64,000 nt of DNA from Anaerolineaceae bacterium (GTDB lineage: Bacteria; Chloroflexota; Anaerolineae; Aggregatilineales; Phototrophicaceae). Shown here piece by piece: positions 43,774-52,979 of this stretch. The stretch's first letter is position 1. Every line of letters starts with the position of its first letter. The translations under genes and the position numbers were made by a program. The notes under the pieces were generated by a model. That model saw only the letters and a program-made list of their open reading frames with translations, was not told where the DNA came from and ran no database searches. The stretch covers positions 806,001 through 870,000 of the forward strand of contig NZXX01000002.1 of NCBI GenBank assembly GCA_002702065.1, written 5' to 3'.

Positions 43774-44210
43774 TTAAGCAGGGAGGTGCTGGGGTAAACG
43801 GCGAATGGAAGCCAAGTAGACCATCGCCTCGCTGCTTTTTGCATATCGTTCGTAATCCTTACTCAGGGGGCGATAACGACCCAGCGACGCGGCAGGAGCA
43901 TGTGCTGCCAGTAGTACGGTAAGGTGGCAAAGACCTGGGGTGCCCCCAGACTGTCGGCCAATCCAGCCGGATGGGCGATCACCTGCAGCAGATTGCCCAT
44001 CGTGTCCGTCAGGATACGCCGCTTGCGACCATTCACGCGCTTCCCTCCGTCGTAGCTGCGTTCGCCGCCACTCTCCGCCGTTTTGGCGCTTTGACTGTCA
44101 ATCACACCACCACTGGGATGCGGCAAGCGCTGCTGGCGTTGACGTTCCAAATAAACCAAAGCCCGATTGAGCCGTGACCCTCCGTTGTGGTGGTTGAGAA
44201 AAGAGTTCAT
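43774..44210 (-). pseudogene. IS5-type transposase remnant
   Basis: Recognisable IS5-family transposase pieces: GGVIDSQSAKTAESGG, YDGGKRVNGRKRRILTDTMG and LLQVIAHPAGLADSLGA, then an abrupt join to PYYWQHMLLPRRWVV, so the middle domain is deleted. After RRWVV a further small deletion shifts the frame: RYRPLSKDYERYAKSSEAMVYLASI, the normal C-terminus, continues out of frame to a stop at 43774. The N-terminus is also missing. Inactive, evidence of past insertion next to the copper genes. Terminal inverted repeats were not identified. Confidence 0.8.
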
Positions 44211-44242
44211 AAGCCGGATAAGCTCACTACCCCCGGTACTGT

Positions 44243-45289
44243 CTATGCCTGGACTAAGACCGGTGTGCCATTGGGCGCAAACTTAAAAAACCAGAATGCA
44301 TCTTCGTTGGTCAAATTGACACACCCTCGACTCATCGGCTGACCAAAATTGTTATGCCAGTAGGTGCCATGAATCGCGTATCCCTGGTAGAAATACATCA
44401 CCCATTGGACGCCTGGTAGGTAATAGCCCGGTCCACTCAACGTCTGGGATTCATAACGCAGATAAATGTTAAAATTGCCTTGTACCGTGGGGGTCTGTGG
44501 CAAACCGGTTGACACCAGCGCGTTGTAGCGCAATTGCCCATCTTCATAGGCATAAATGCGCGAGTCGCTAAGATCAACAACGATTTGTTTGCCATGCTGG
44601 ATGGTTGGTGGCGGGCCTGCAAGGGGCGCCACTGCCGGATCAATAATACCCAGATCGACAATATCGCTTGCATTAGGAATGATGATACTTTGTCCGGCTT
44701 GAACAATATTTGGATTGGCAATGTTGTTCGCCTGGACGATGGCCGGCCACGACACGCCGAAACGTTGAGCGACATCCGCCAAGGTTTCGCCGCGCTGCAT
44801 GATATAGGTTATTCCGCCACCTGTATTCGTTTCGTTTGCCGTCGAAGTTGTTTCAGCTTCAGGCAGCTCGAAAACGGTCAGCGTTTGTCCGGCCTGTATC
44901 CGATTTGGGTTAGCAATATTGTTGAGTTTAGCAAGTTGATCCACCGTCAAGCCATAACGATTGGCTATGCGAGCCAGCGTTTCCCCACGCTGCACGACAT
45001 GGTACGTTGGCTCCCTTGCGAAGAGATCAGTTTCTACTGCATTACTTAAATCTGGAATAATGAGCTGCTGTCCAGCAAAAATGCGTTCTGTATTCTGAAT
45101 GTTATTTGCCTGTGCCAATGCCGCCACACTGACGTTATAGCGTAGCCCAATGCGGTAGAGAGTTTCGCTGGGCTGAACGATATGCACGATGTTTTCTTGT
45201 GCTGAGAGCACTGAAATCGGGATGGTGATGAGCAGTAAACAAGCGACGATGAAGAAGCGGCGTAAGAAGTGATATCGACCACAAAGCAT
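44243..45289 (-). CDS. Secreted triple-LysM L,D-transpeptidase
   Basis: A 348-residue exported protein: signal peptide (FFIVACLLLITIPISVLSAQ) and three LysM repeats (HIVQPSETLYRIGLRYN..., YHVVQRGETLARIANRYG..., YIMQRGETLADVAQRFG...). The YkuD domain has HGTYWHNNFGQPMSRGCVNL, whose Cys is the nucleophile. Binds and cross-links peptidoglycan. Very similar to 53496-54548, so recently duplicated. Monocistronic between the IS remnant and the divergent Rieske gene. Confidence 0.93.
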   Translation of the reverse strand: MLCGRYHFLRRFFIVACLLLITIPISVLSAQENIVHIVQPSETLYRIGLRYNVSVAALAQANNIQNTERIFAGQQLIIPDLSNAVETDLFAREPTYHVVQRGETLARIANRYGLTVDQLAKLNNIANPNRIQAGQTLTVFELPEAETTSTANETNTGGGITYIMQRGETLADVAQRFGVSWPAIVQANNIANPNIVQAGQSIIIPNASDIVDLGIIDPAVAPLAGPPPTIQHGKQIVVDLSDSRIYAYEDGQLRYNALVSTGLPQTPTVQGNFNIYLRYESQTLSGPGYYLPGVQWVMYFYQGYAIHGTYWHNNFGQPMSRGCVNLTNEDAFWFFKFAPNGTPVLVQA

Positions 45290-45414
45290 GGCGCTTCATT
45301 CCTTATGTGAAAATAAGAGTAAGGCGATTAGCTATGACGGGGATCAGACGCGACAGCGCAGAGCTGCAAATATTCCCCACTTTTTGTAGTCTAATCGGTT
45401 ATTTCCTCAGTGAA

Positions 45415-45434
45415 ACACGCCATTTGGCGGGTTC
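45415..45434 (+). promoter_or_regulatory. CGCCATTTGGCG operator-like box, copy e
   Basis: ACACGCCATTTGGCGGGTTC, perfect core, 73 bp before the Rieske gene start and in the same orientation. It lacks the leading ATG of the other copies, which shows that the conserved part is DNA palindrome, not a leader peptide. Confidence 0.72.
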
Positions 45435-45507
45435 ATCCCAAGATTAATTGTTTAAACTGAGGGTAAGAATAAAGCATACAATGGGGAGTTATCTGGAGGG
45501 TATTTCA

Positions 45508-46101
45508 GTGGAAGTGGTTCAAGGAGTTCAAACCCGAGCGACTAACAGACAAACAGATCAGTCAGTCGATGTGAGTATCCCGAACCGTCGTGAATTTCTG
45601 TACTATATCTGGGGTGCATCTATCGCGATGGTGGTCGGCGAGGTCATCGGGGCAACCTTGTGGTTCGCGTATCCCCGCTTTAGAGCAGGTGAGTTCGGCG
45701 GCGTCTTTAAGCTCGATCCCACACAAGTACCGGAGCGCGGTGGGCCGCCACGTGGGGAGCCTGCTATTCGCATCTGGATGTCACATCTTGAAGATGACAG
45801 CGTGATCGCCTTATACAACGTCTGCACACACCTTGGTTGTCTGTACAAATGGGTCGATACCAACAATCGTTTCGAATGCCCCTGTCACGGTTCGAAGTTC
45901 CAGAAGAGCGGCCTCTATATCTCAGGCCCAGCGCCTCGTAGCCTGGACCGCTTTGTGATGACCATCACCTTTGACGACGGGACACAAGTAACGACTAATG
46001 AGACCGGAGACCCAATACCACTCGCCGAGTATCAGGGACGCACGATCATGGATATTGCTCTTGATACTGGCAGGCGTATTCTGCGCCCCGGCAAAGTGTA
46101 G
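45508..46101 (+). CDS. Tat-anchored Rieske 2Fe-2S protein
   Basis: A 197-residue protein: twin-arginine motif (NRREFLYYIWG) and one membrane helix, then a Rieske domain with CTHLGCLYKW and CPCHGSKF, which supply the two Cys and two His of the cluster. GTG start at 45508 chosen because GGAGGG lies 8 bp upstream; longer in-frame forms lack a site. Normally part of a cytochrome bc complex, but no cytochrome b gene is adjacent. Preceded by operator-like box e, so perhaps metal-responsive. Confidence 0.9.
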   Translation: MEVVQGVQTRATNRQTDQSVDVSIPNRREFLYYIWGASIAMVVGEVIGATLWFAYPRFRAGEFGGVFKLDPTQVPERGGPPRGEPAIRIWMSHLEDDSVIALYNVCTHLGCLYKWVDTNNRFECPCHGSKFQKSGLYISGPAPRSLDRFVMTITFDDGTQVTTNETGDPIPLAEYQGRTIMDIALDTGRRILRPGKV

Positions 46102-46319
46102 TTTAGTCAACAAACCGATAAAGGTATTTATCTTTCTATTGGTAATGCTTGCAGAGGTGTTACCGGCAGGAGTGTATGCGGCACTGGTAACGCAGGCCGC
46201 CGAACACAAATAAGGCTAACAGGGAGCAAAGGTGATCTGCTGTATCAAGGTGCTTAATTTCTCGCATATCCTTGTCATAAACGATCAACCCTATCTGCTT
46301 CAACAACGGAAATACGTCA

Positions 46320-47750
46320 ATGTCAATATCTGAAGATACTCAACCGAATTTAGCCATTGCCGATATTGGTGGCGTTTCACCTCCACCACCTCTCCTTTTT
46401 TACGGTACATTGTTTTTGTTCGTACTCATGATCATTACATTGGTTGGAAGCATCATCGCATTTCGCGAGATACTGCGACCAGGACAACAACAGCGTGTCG
46501 TTAATATGCTCCCATTTATGGAAGCTTTTTTACCGTCCAGACCCGATCCTGGTGATACACTTCCAACGCCCATGTCAAGCGGGGATATGGACAGGGTATC
46601 AGACACCCTGCTGTCAATCTCAATTTCAACGCCACTGCCAACAATGTTGCCTGAGGAAATCGTTCCAACACCCATACCGACTTCCCAGGAAGAAGCCACC
46701 TTACAAAAATCCGCAACACCGTCACCCGCAACAACTCCAACCATGAGACCATCAGTTGCTCCTTCGGTGATACCTACCCAAATCGCTGTGCTCAATTCAG
46801 CTCCCGCTATACCCACTAGCGGACGGATGTATGGTTTCCGTCACGAGCAGCAGACATGGAATAACTGCGGACCGGCAAGTATCACCATCGCATTAAGTTA
46901 CTACGGTTGGCCTGAAGATCAGGAATTCGCCAGACGAATCTTTCGTCCAGATCGAGAAGACAAAAATGTCACACCGGACGAGATGGTTGCCTTTGTAAAC
47001 GCGGAAACCAATATTCGTGCCCTTTGGCGGATGGGCGGTGACCTTGATACGCTGCGGTTGCTAATCGCCAATGAATTCCCCGTCATTATTGGCACAGGTT
47101 ACATGCCCGAAGGTTACGATTGGCTAGGGCATTATCAGACCGTTGTCGGTTTCGATCCTGGCTCGTTTTATATCTACGATAGCTTCATCGGCACAGGTGA
47201 AAATGGAGAAGGATACGCTCGACCGGTTGCAGAAGTGGATCGGGAATGGCAGCACTTTAATCGACGATTCATTGTACTTTATCCACCAGACCGTGAGGCG
47301 CAACTGCTGTCCCTGCTCGGTGATCTTGCTGATCCGATGGCCGCTGCCACGGCTGCTTTTGAGACGGCACAACAGGAGGCACGTACCAATCCTCGAAATG
47401 GATTTGCATGGTTCAATATGGGGACATCATTAGTAGCGCTCGGGCAGTACCAGCAGGCAGCTTTGGCGTTCGACCAGGCACGGCAGGTAAACTTGCCCTG
47501 GCGGATGTTATGGTATCAGTTTGGCCCCTATGAAGCCTACTACAATATAGGCCGCTATGGCGATGTCATGGCACTGGTGCAATCAAACCTCAATAACGGC
47601 GGTCAATACGTCGAGGAAACATTCTACTGGCAAGGTATGGTCTATGCCGCTCAAGGCCAAACAGCAGACGCTCGTAACGCATTCAGACGAGCCTTGTCTA
47701 TCAATCCCAACACTGCCTTTGCCCAAGAAGCATTAAATCGGTTGGGATAA
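46320..47750 (+). CDS. Membrane-anchored C39-like peptidase domain with TPR repeats
   Basis: A 476-residue protein: N-terminal membrane helix (LLFYGTLFLFVLMIITLVGSII), juxtamembrane PGQQQRVVNMLPFMEAFLP, and a long Pro/Thr linker. A C39-like papain-fold domain follows (TWNNCGPASITIALSYYG with the catalytic Cys, GHYQTVVGFD with His, IYDSF with Asp). The C-terminal TPR-like repeats include FAWFNMGTSLVALGQYQQAALAF and ARNAFRRALSINPNTAFAQEAL. Outside-facing. Probably a protease or peptide-binding protein; substrate unknown. Confidence 0.87.
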   Translation: MSISEDTQPNLAIADIGGVSPPPPLLFYGTLFLFVLMIITLVGSIIAFREILRPGQQQRVVNMLPFMEAFLPSRPDPGDTLPTPMSSGDMDRVSDTLLSISISTPLPTMLPEEIVPTPIPTSQEEATLQKSATPSPATTPTMRPSVAPSVIPTQIAVLNSAPAIPTSGRMYGFRHEQQTWNNCGPASITIALSYYGWPEDQEFARRIFRPDREDKNVTPDEMVAFVNAETNIRALWRMGGDLDTLRLLIANEFPVIIGTGYMPEGYDWLGHYQTVVGFDPGSFYIYDSFIGTGENGEGYARPVAEVDREWQHFNRRFIVLYPPDREAQLLSLLGDLADPMAAATAAFETAQQEARTNPRNGFAWFNMGTSLVALGQYQQAALAFDQARQVNLPWRMLWYQFGPYEAYYNIGRYGDVMALVQSNLNNGGQYVEETFYWQGMVYAAQGQTADARNAFRRALSINPNTAFAQEALNRLG

Positions 47751-47767
47751 AGGCAGGACACTGTGTT

Positions 47768-47878
47768 TTGTGTGAGCGAGATGCAGTAGATTTATTTCGT
47801 TCAGGCGGTGCTTTTGATTCTCTGTCAGGATTACTGGCTGCCGTTGGTCTTATCCTCATTTTCATGCGCTTGATTTGA
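47768..47878 (+). CDS. Possible very small membrane ORF
   Basis: Thirty-six codons from TTG to TGA reading LCERDAVDLFRSGGAFDSLS and a hydrophobic end GLLAAVGLILIFMRLI. The frame stays open further upstream into the antisense-free 3' end of the C39 gene. No family and no good start, so it may be a remnant. Confidence 0.2.
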   Translation: MCERDAVDLFRSGGAFDSLSGLLAAVGLILIFMRLI

Positions 47879-47991
47879 TTTTCAATCGAATGGATACAAT
47901 ATCGCTTCAAAAATGAGCTTGCAAAGCCCGCAAATTCAGCGCTATAATCTGTCGTATAAATCCAGAAATGCGACAGTTTAGAAGATTAAAA

Positions 47992-49035
47992 ATGACCAGC
48001 AATTTAAGCCTTCCAGACATCATTCAACAGGGCTTGCTGCCCCCCCATTCTGATGACAAAAACGTCGTGTCGCAGATTCGGCGTTACAACCGCTGGCTGA
48101 TCGAAAGTGGGCGGCGATTGTACCAGCCCGACTTAATGACCTACCGCGATCACCTGCTGGCGGCGCTCGCGCCTGCCAGTGTCAAAGTCCACCTGTCCAG
48201 CATCCGCCGCAGCTATAAGATGCTGGTCGAGAGCCTCGAACACCGCCAGGCACTGGTGGCCTATCTGGAGCGGCAATTTCCCGGCGAGGACTTCGCCACC
48301 ATCAAGGCCAAAGCCGATGAACTCGAACTGCGGCTGGCACGCGCCATCGACCCGGAACGCTCGCGGGTGCAGCTGACGACCGTGCAGGACGAAGCCGACA
48401 GCCAGCACCTCCGGCTGACCCCGGCACAGGGCGCAGCCCTGATGATGCAGCCCGACGTGACAACCCTACGTGGTCGGCGCGACGTGGCGATCATCGCGCT
48501 GCTGCTGGCGACGGGTTTGCGGGAGGGCGAGATTGTCAAGCTGGAGGTGGGCGACCTCTACCAGACTTACGGCGGCGTCCCGGCGCTGCGAGTCAGGTCG
48601 GGCAAGGGCGCCAAAGCGCGCATGGTGCCGTTCGGCGATATGCTCTGGGCGCGGCAAATCGCCGAAATCTGGCTGGCTGGGCGCGAGGCGGGGCCGGTTT
48701 TTGTGGGGATGACTGATGGTCGCGGTGACATGCTCGACCAGCGTACGATGCAGCAGCAGATGACGACACGTAGCGTACAGCGGATGTTAAAACGCTATCC
48801 CATCTCGATTGTCGGTGCGCCGAAAACAGTGACTCCGCATGATCTGCGCCGGAGTTATGCCCGCAACCTGTTTCTGGCCGGCATCCCCACCGAGGTCATC
48901 CGGCAGAACCTCGGTCATGCCGATGTCAAGACGACGCAGGCTTACATCGGTGTGCTGGACGGCGCGACCCGTGCTCCGGTGAGCGTATATGACGCCTCGG
49001 CGGTGCTGGCAAGACTGTTAGGTAAACTAACCTAA
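47992..49035 (+). CDS. Tyrosine recombinase/phage-type integrase
   Basis: A 347-residue recombinase: N-terminal SAM-like DNA-binding domain (YNRWLIESGRRLYQPDLMTYRDHL) and a catalytic domain with Arg in LATGLREGEIVKLEV, His-x-x-Arg in TPHDLRRSYARNLF, His in NLGHADVKTTQAY, and the Tyr nucleophile in that last segment. Higher GC than its neighbours, in keeping with transfer. Start at 47992 assumed; 47968 is possible. The 16-mer just upstream also occurs at 4.2 kb. No att site or element boundary could be proved. Confidence 0.92.
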   Translation: MTSNLSLPDIIQQGLLPPHSDDKNVVSQIRRYNRWLIESGRRLYQPDLMTYRDHLLAALAPASVKVHLSSIRRSYKMLVESLEHRQALVAYLERQFPGEDFATIKAKADELELRLARAIDPERSRVQLTTVQDEADSQHLRLTPAQGAALMMQPDVTTLRGRRDVAIIALLLATGLREGEIVKLEVGDLYQTYGGVPALRVRSGKGAKARMVPFGDMLWARQIAEIWLAGREAGPVFVGMTDGRGDMLDQRTMQQQMTTRSVQRMLKRYPISIVGAPKTVTPHDLRRSYARNLFLAGIPTEVIRQNLGHADVKTTQAYIGVLDGATRAPVSVYDASAVLARLLGKLT

Positions 49036-49214
49036 ATCAAGTTTCGCTTCAGTGAATAAGCTATCTCACGCTTCAACACTGTGGGTTTGATAACTTTACC
49101 CTGTCACACTCGAACGAAAAAGGGGGAGGTCCACGAGCCAGATGGGCATCCGTAGCCTTATCAAAGCTGCACTTCGCCGTAGCTTCGCCACCTTTACCCC
49201 TTTAAGACAGTTTT

Positions 49215-49241
49215 GTAGGGGCCGAACCCATGTGTCGGCCC
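49215..49241. repeat. REP-like hairpin between convergent genes
   Basis: GTAGGGGCCGA...TCGGCCC: 7-bp perfect stem (49219-49225 with 49235-49241), 9-nt loop. It lies between the recombinase and the convergent CHAP gene. Looks like a short palindromic repeat or a bidirectional terminator without T-run. Confidence 0.5.
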
Positions 49242-49254
49242 GGAGTTGGCGTTT

Positions 49255-50604
49255 CTACGCCACAACCTGCCAGGGTAAGTACAGGTACTTGATATACGGG
49301 CCGCTGAGTTCGTCGGTCAGGTGGTCAAGGCGCACCATCCTATCCGGGTAGGTATTATCCGTCACCCAGACAATGCCGTTTTCCACTTTTTCGACATACA
49401 TCACATGGCCGTAGACATCATTGGCGTAGGAATGCTCGCGCTCCATGACGATGATCGCGCCCTCCAGCGGCACATCGCCGATCTTGATGCCCAGTTCATC
49501 AGCGAATTTGGTCGCCTGTTCATCCCACAGGTGCGCGTTCAGCGGCAGTTCCCCCGGAATCGGCACCCGGTTGACGACGTAATTCACGCAGTTGACCGAA
49601 TTATCTTCATTGCGTGTGGCGTCCTTGATCCACTGCGAGGTTTCCCCACCTTCCAGCGCCCGAATCTTTTCGAGGTTTGCGTCCGGCGGCAGATCAATAT
49701 AGCTCCAGCGTTTGGCAAGCGCATCGACCTCGACCTTCAAAGTATCGACCAGGGCCATATCGTTGTTGAGACTGGCGTTGAGTTCGGAGACTTCAGCGCG
49801 CAGTTGATTAATACGGTCTGCCAGTTTAGGATCATGATTGGCTGCGAAGGCCGCTTCCAACCGACTTAAACGGTCCTGCTTTTCGTCGAGCGCATTTTGT
49901 ACGGTTTGCAGATTTTCCTGCGCGCTGCTGAGCAAGGCCGCCTTTTCGTCCAGTTCTTTCTTCAGCGGCGCGTTGACAGCAGATACATATTCGGGCGCTT
50001 CCTCTTCTTCCTCTTCTTCCTCGTCGTCACCCTGATTCTGCTGGCCCATTGCAAACGGCATCGCAAAAACACCCCCGGCAGCCGCACCCGCGCCTGCCCC
50101 AGTGCCCGCCGTTCCTCCATTCCCGCCGGGCGGCAGGTCGGGGCCAATCGGTTCACCAGTGGCCGTTTCAGTCGTCGTTTCCGTCGATGTCTCCGCAGGG
50201 TCTCCGGTCTGGTTTTCGGGCGAATTGGGATTCATCCCGCTGTTCCCACCAGCGTTATTGCCGCCGCTGTTGCCGGAACCTTGATTGCCCATACCGCTGC
50301 CAGGGCCATGCCCATGCCCCTCGCCCGGACCATGATGGCTGTCATCGACGGTCCCTGCGCCGCCGATGCCACCCAGATCCGAACCCACATCGCTCGGCAG
50401 CGAGGCGACATCTTCCTCCAGCCGTTTCAGCGCATCCAGCATACCCTGCACACCGCTGATCGGACCCGCGCCGTCCGGCGCGCCGCCCAGCGACTGCATA
50501 ATGCCCTTAATCGCGTCGTCACTGGCCTGCATCGCAGCTATTTTGGCTTTGAATTCTTCCTGGGCCGCCAGAATATCGGGTAAATTAACTTGAAATTCGT
50601 CCAT
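49255..50604 (-). CDS. CHAP-domain protein with Gly-rich linker and coiled coil
   Basis: A 449-residue protein without signal peptide. N-terminal helical segment (LPDILAAQEEFKAKIAAMQA), long Gly/Asn/His-rich linker with a Glu run (DDEEEEEEEEAPE), coiled coil (LKKELDEKAALLSSAQENLQ onwards), and a C-terminal CHAP amidase/peptidase domain. Catalytic Cys is in NSVNCVNYVVNRV and His in DVYGHVMYVEKV. The layout (helical N-terminus, no Sec signal, cell-wall hydrolase end) resembles substrates of specialised secretion such as type VII, but no secretion gene is near. Confidence 0.82.
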   Translation of the reverse strand: MDEFQVNLPDILAAQEEFKAKIAAMQASDDAIKGIMQSLGGAPDGAGPISGVQGMLDALKRLEEDVASLPSDVGSDLGGIGGAGTVDDSHHGPGEGHGHGPGSGMGNQGSGNSGGNNAGGNSGMNPNSPENQTGDPAETSTETTTETATGEPIGPDLPPGGNGGTAGTGAGAGAAAGGVFAMPFAMGQQNQGDDEEEEEEEEAPEYVSAVNAPLKKELDEKAALLSSAQENLQTVQNALDEKQDRLSRLEAAFAANHDPKLADRINQLRAEVSELNASLNNDMALVDTLKVEVDALAKRWSYIDLPPDANLEKIRALEGGETSQWIKDATRNEDNSVNCVNYVVNRVPIPGELPLNAHLWDEQATKFADELGIKIGDVPLEGAIIVMEREHSYANDVYGHVMYVEKVENGIVWVTDNTYPDRMVRLDHLTDELSGPYIKYLYLPWQVVA

Positions 50605-50620
50605 GCTTTATTCCGCCCGT

Positions 50621-51067
50621 CTAACTTTCGGGGAACACTGAGTCCATGGCGGACTGTGTCACAGGTGTCTGGGCCTCGATAAGCGGATACGGCTCCACCC
50701 GCAGCACACCCGGTTCTTGACCTTCGGGCACTTCAAAAACCACCCAACCCGTCACTTCTGGTTCAATAGCGACGGATCCCCCAAGCATTCTCTGTTCGGT
50801 ATTGGGGATCGTCACATCCTGTAAAGTGGGGATAAGCCCCAGATTCGCCTGCCCTTCAAGCGAAAGATACAGGTCGGCTTCGAGGATATTATAACACAGC
50901 GCCTGCAAGCAGGCGAAATTCACCAGCAGCCCACAAAAACGCGAGCCACGTATCAGTTCCCGAACATTGCCCTCCGCATCCAGCACAAACTGAATACCAC
51001 GATCAACCGCGTCGATATACAGTTCGCCTACCTGTAATTCAACGAGTTGCCGACTGATTCCTGGCAC
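50621..51067 (-). CDS. Hypothetical protein, possibly 5'-truncated
   Basis: A 148-codon ORF from a GTG preceded in frame by a TAA 27 bp upstream. Mostly beta-strand; the segment ends GWVVFEVPEGQEPGVLRVEPYPL, which resembles the C-terminus of secreted immunoglobulin-like DUF4352-type domains. A signal peptide and first strands would be expected but are absent. The 250 bp upstream holds no obvious rest of the gene. Lies 16 bp upstream of the CHAP gene on the same strand and may be cotranscribed. Confidence 0.5.
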   Translation of the reverse strand: MPGISRQLVELQVGELYIDAVDRGIQFVLDAEGNVRELIRGSRFCGLLVNFACLQALCYNILEADLYLSLEGQANLGLIPTLQDVTIPNTEQRMLGGSVAIEPEVTGWVVFEVPEGQEPGVLRVEPYPLIEAQTPVTQSAMDSVFPES

Positions 51068-51316
51068 ATCATCCGGCGTATTTTGCGGATATTATCCTTT
51101 GAACCTTCCTTAGACCGAGTTTCTGTTCTGTTGCTACCAACTTCCCATAACACGGGGTCTTTTCGGAAATTAGCAACACAAGCAACTATAGTGATCCCAA
51201 AAAGCGTCTGTGATAGTCCTGAGTCTTGTTGCGTCGCCAAGAGCAGTGAGCTTTTGGTGACGAATATCCTGGATTCGCCCTTAGTTCAGGACGCGAGAAA
51301 TTTGCACCATAGAGCA

Positions 51317-52804
51317 TCATGCTTCAGCAAATACAAGCCAGGAGTAGATGTGATGCAAATCTTGATAGATGTCTATGCGCCAAGTACCTATGGCATCAAG
51401 CTCACGGAACCAATAAGCTGGTGCATCTTCCTGACTTAATACTGAGCTTTGGTAGGAGAATTGTTCACCATTTGGTTCAGTGTAGATGAAACTCAATCGG
51501 GTATCCTGCTGGTTGAGGTCATAGAGAATTAGCCCGAAGCCAAGTTCCTCCCCCACTGATAGTTGATTAACCTCTTGTAGAGCGCGCCAACAAGAGGCCA
51601 GTCGATCCAAAGCCTCAAAATTCGACACGACATACCAGTCCCAGCAATTCTCGATAAATGCTCGATTACTAAAGACAATAAATGGCTCACCAGAAATACT
51701 ACCTGTGTCAGGTCGTTCATATTCTGGATAAATCCGGGCCAAGATCTGTGGTGAAAGAGACCGCAACAATGTGTTTAGGATACCTTCGCGATACCAGGGT
51801 AGTTGTAAATCTGAATCGTCAAAATCAGTTTGTTGCAAGAAGACGATGATCATAGCTTGGGGAATACGTGTCTCAAGAGATGAATACAGTACATTGACCT
51901 CTGCCCAAATACCATAATCTGAGCCGTTCTTAGCGCCCACAAATAAGGTTCCCGGCGCAGCCTGGACACTGTATTGGCGTTGGGTAAGCAGCATCGTATT
52001 GAAGAGCCACCAGGCAATCTGGGCTTGCGTCGTTCCCGGTTGTTCAAGATCATCCCGCAGTTTGAGCAGATATTCAGCGACGGCGCGCGGGGTTGCTGTA
52101 TTGTAGTCATATTGTGCCAAGTATTTGGCATTCGCTGCCGCCAACTCAGCGCGTGTATAACGAGGGATTTCGTCGAAAAACGCTGGAACCAATTGATCGG
52201 TTCGCCTACGTCGATAGAATTGCGCAGCCAGCGTACGTGGCACGTGTGCCCATCGCTCATCCAAAATTGCCAACTTCAGACGATCCACTTCGCTATAGGG
52301 GATGACAGGACCTATACCATCAATACCTAACCGATTAATGTAACCCTGTACTGTTTGCCATCCTAGTACATCCATAAGTATCCAAGTGGCGGCATTATCG
52401 CTGCAAGAAATCATGATGTCACTCAGATAGCCAAGAGTTATGGTTTCGCCGATCCGATTCTCTGTTAAGCAGGCGTTTGAATCACCCATGAGATAATTGT
52501 CTGTAAACCTTACGACTGCCTGGAAGGATGCTTCATTCTGCGCCACTTTCTCTAGAAAAGCGCCGACGATAAATACCTTTGGTATGCTAGCAATTGGAAA
52601 CGCTGTATCGAGATTTTCGACACATCCCTGTCCAGTTTCCATGTTTAGTAGAACCGCGCCGACGCGCAATCCATCGATATTCACCTTGTTAGTGAACTGG
52701 CAGGAAGGTAACCCATCTAATAACGATATGGAATTACTTTGAAGCACATGACCATCCCTGATTATGAATAGTAGTAGGGACAAAATCAGAATCGCTTTCA
52801 GCAT
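51317..52804 (-). CDS. Secreted class A beta-lactamase-like serine hydrolase
   Basis: A 495-residue exported protein: signal peptide (AILILSLLLFIIRDGHV). The beta-lactamase-like domain (PF13354 type) has the nucleophile in ASIPKVF (SxxK), SCSDNAAT (SDN) and GAKNGSD in place of KTG. A C-terminal extension of about 140 residues follows, which is not recognised. In Chloroflexota such proteins are numerous and may be penicillin-binding or esterase-like, not antibiotic-resistance enzymes. Confidence 0.82.
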   Translation of the reverse strand: MLKAILILSLLLFIIRDGHVLQSNSISLLDGLPSCQFTNKVNIDGLRVGAVLLNMETGQGCVENLDTAFPIASIPKVFIVGAFLEKVAQNEASFQAVVRFTDNYLMGDSNACLTENRIGETITLGYLSDIMISCSDNAATWILMDVLGWQTVQGYINRLGIDGIGPVIPYSEVDRLKLAILDERWAHVPRTLAAQFYRRRRTDQLVPAFFDEIPRYTRAELAAANAKYLAQYDYNTATPRAVAEYLLKLRDDLEQPGTTQAQIAWWLFNTMLLTQRQYSVQAAPGTLFVGAKNGSDYGIWAEVNVLYSSLETRIPQAMIIVFLQQTDFDDSDLQLPWYREGILNTLLRSLSPQILARIYPEYERPDTGSISGEPFIVFSNRAFIENCWDWYVVSNFEALDRLASCWRALQEVNQLSVGEELGFGLILYDLNQQDTRLSFIYTEPNGEQFSYQSSVLSQEDAPAYWFRELDAIGTWRIDIYQDLHHIYSWLVFAEA

Positions 52805-52827
52805 CGGGGATTATTGTCTGCCCTTAC

Positions 52828-52962
52828 GTGCCTGGACATCAGGATCATATTCTTCAACGAGTACAACGTACTTTATCGCGCAAAGAACAAAGTGAATCTG
52901 AATCATTTCGCCCTGAAACAGCAAAACAGGCACTGGAGAATATCGACACCATCAACCAATAA
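52828..52962 (+). CDS. Possible small ORF or gene remnant
   Basis: Forty-four codons from GTG reading VPGHQDHILQRVQRTLSRKE and ending ENIDTINQ. Codon choice looks like a real gene, and the frame stays open upstream into the antisense of the beta-lactamase-like gene. No start signal or family, so possibly the 3' end of a lost gene. Confidence 0.25.
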   Translation: MPGHQDHILQRVQRTLSRKEQSESESFRPETAKQALENIDTINQ

Positions 52963-52979
52963 TTTGCATTGATGGCTGC

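Noticed and set aside
45998..46213. Plus-strand hydrophobic ORF after the Rieske gene
   Set aside because: The hydrophobic stretch (VFIFLLVMLAEVLPAGVYAAL) is suggestive, but there is no usable start outside the Rieske gene.
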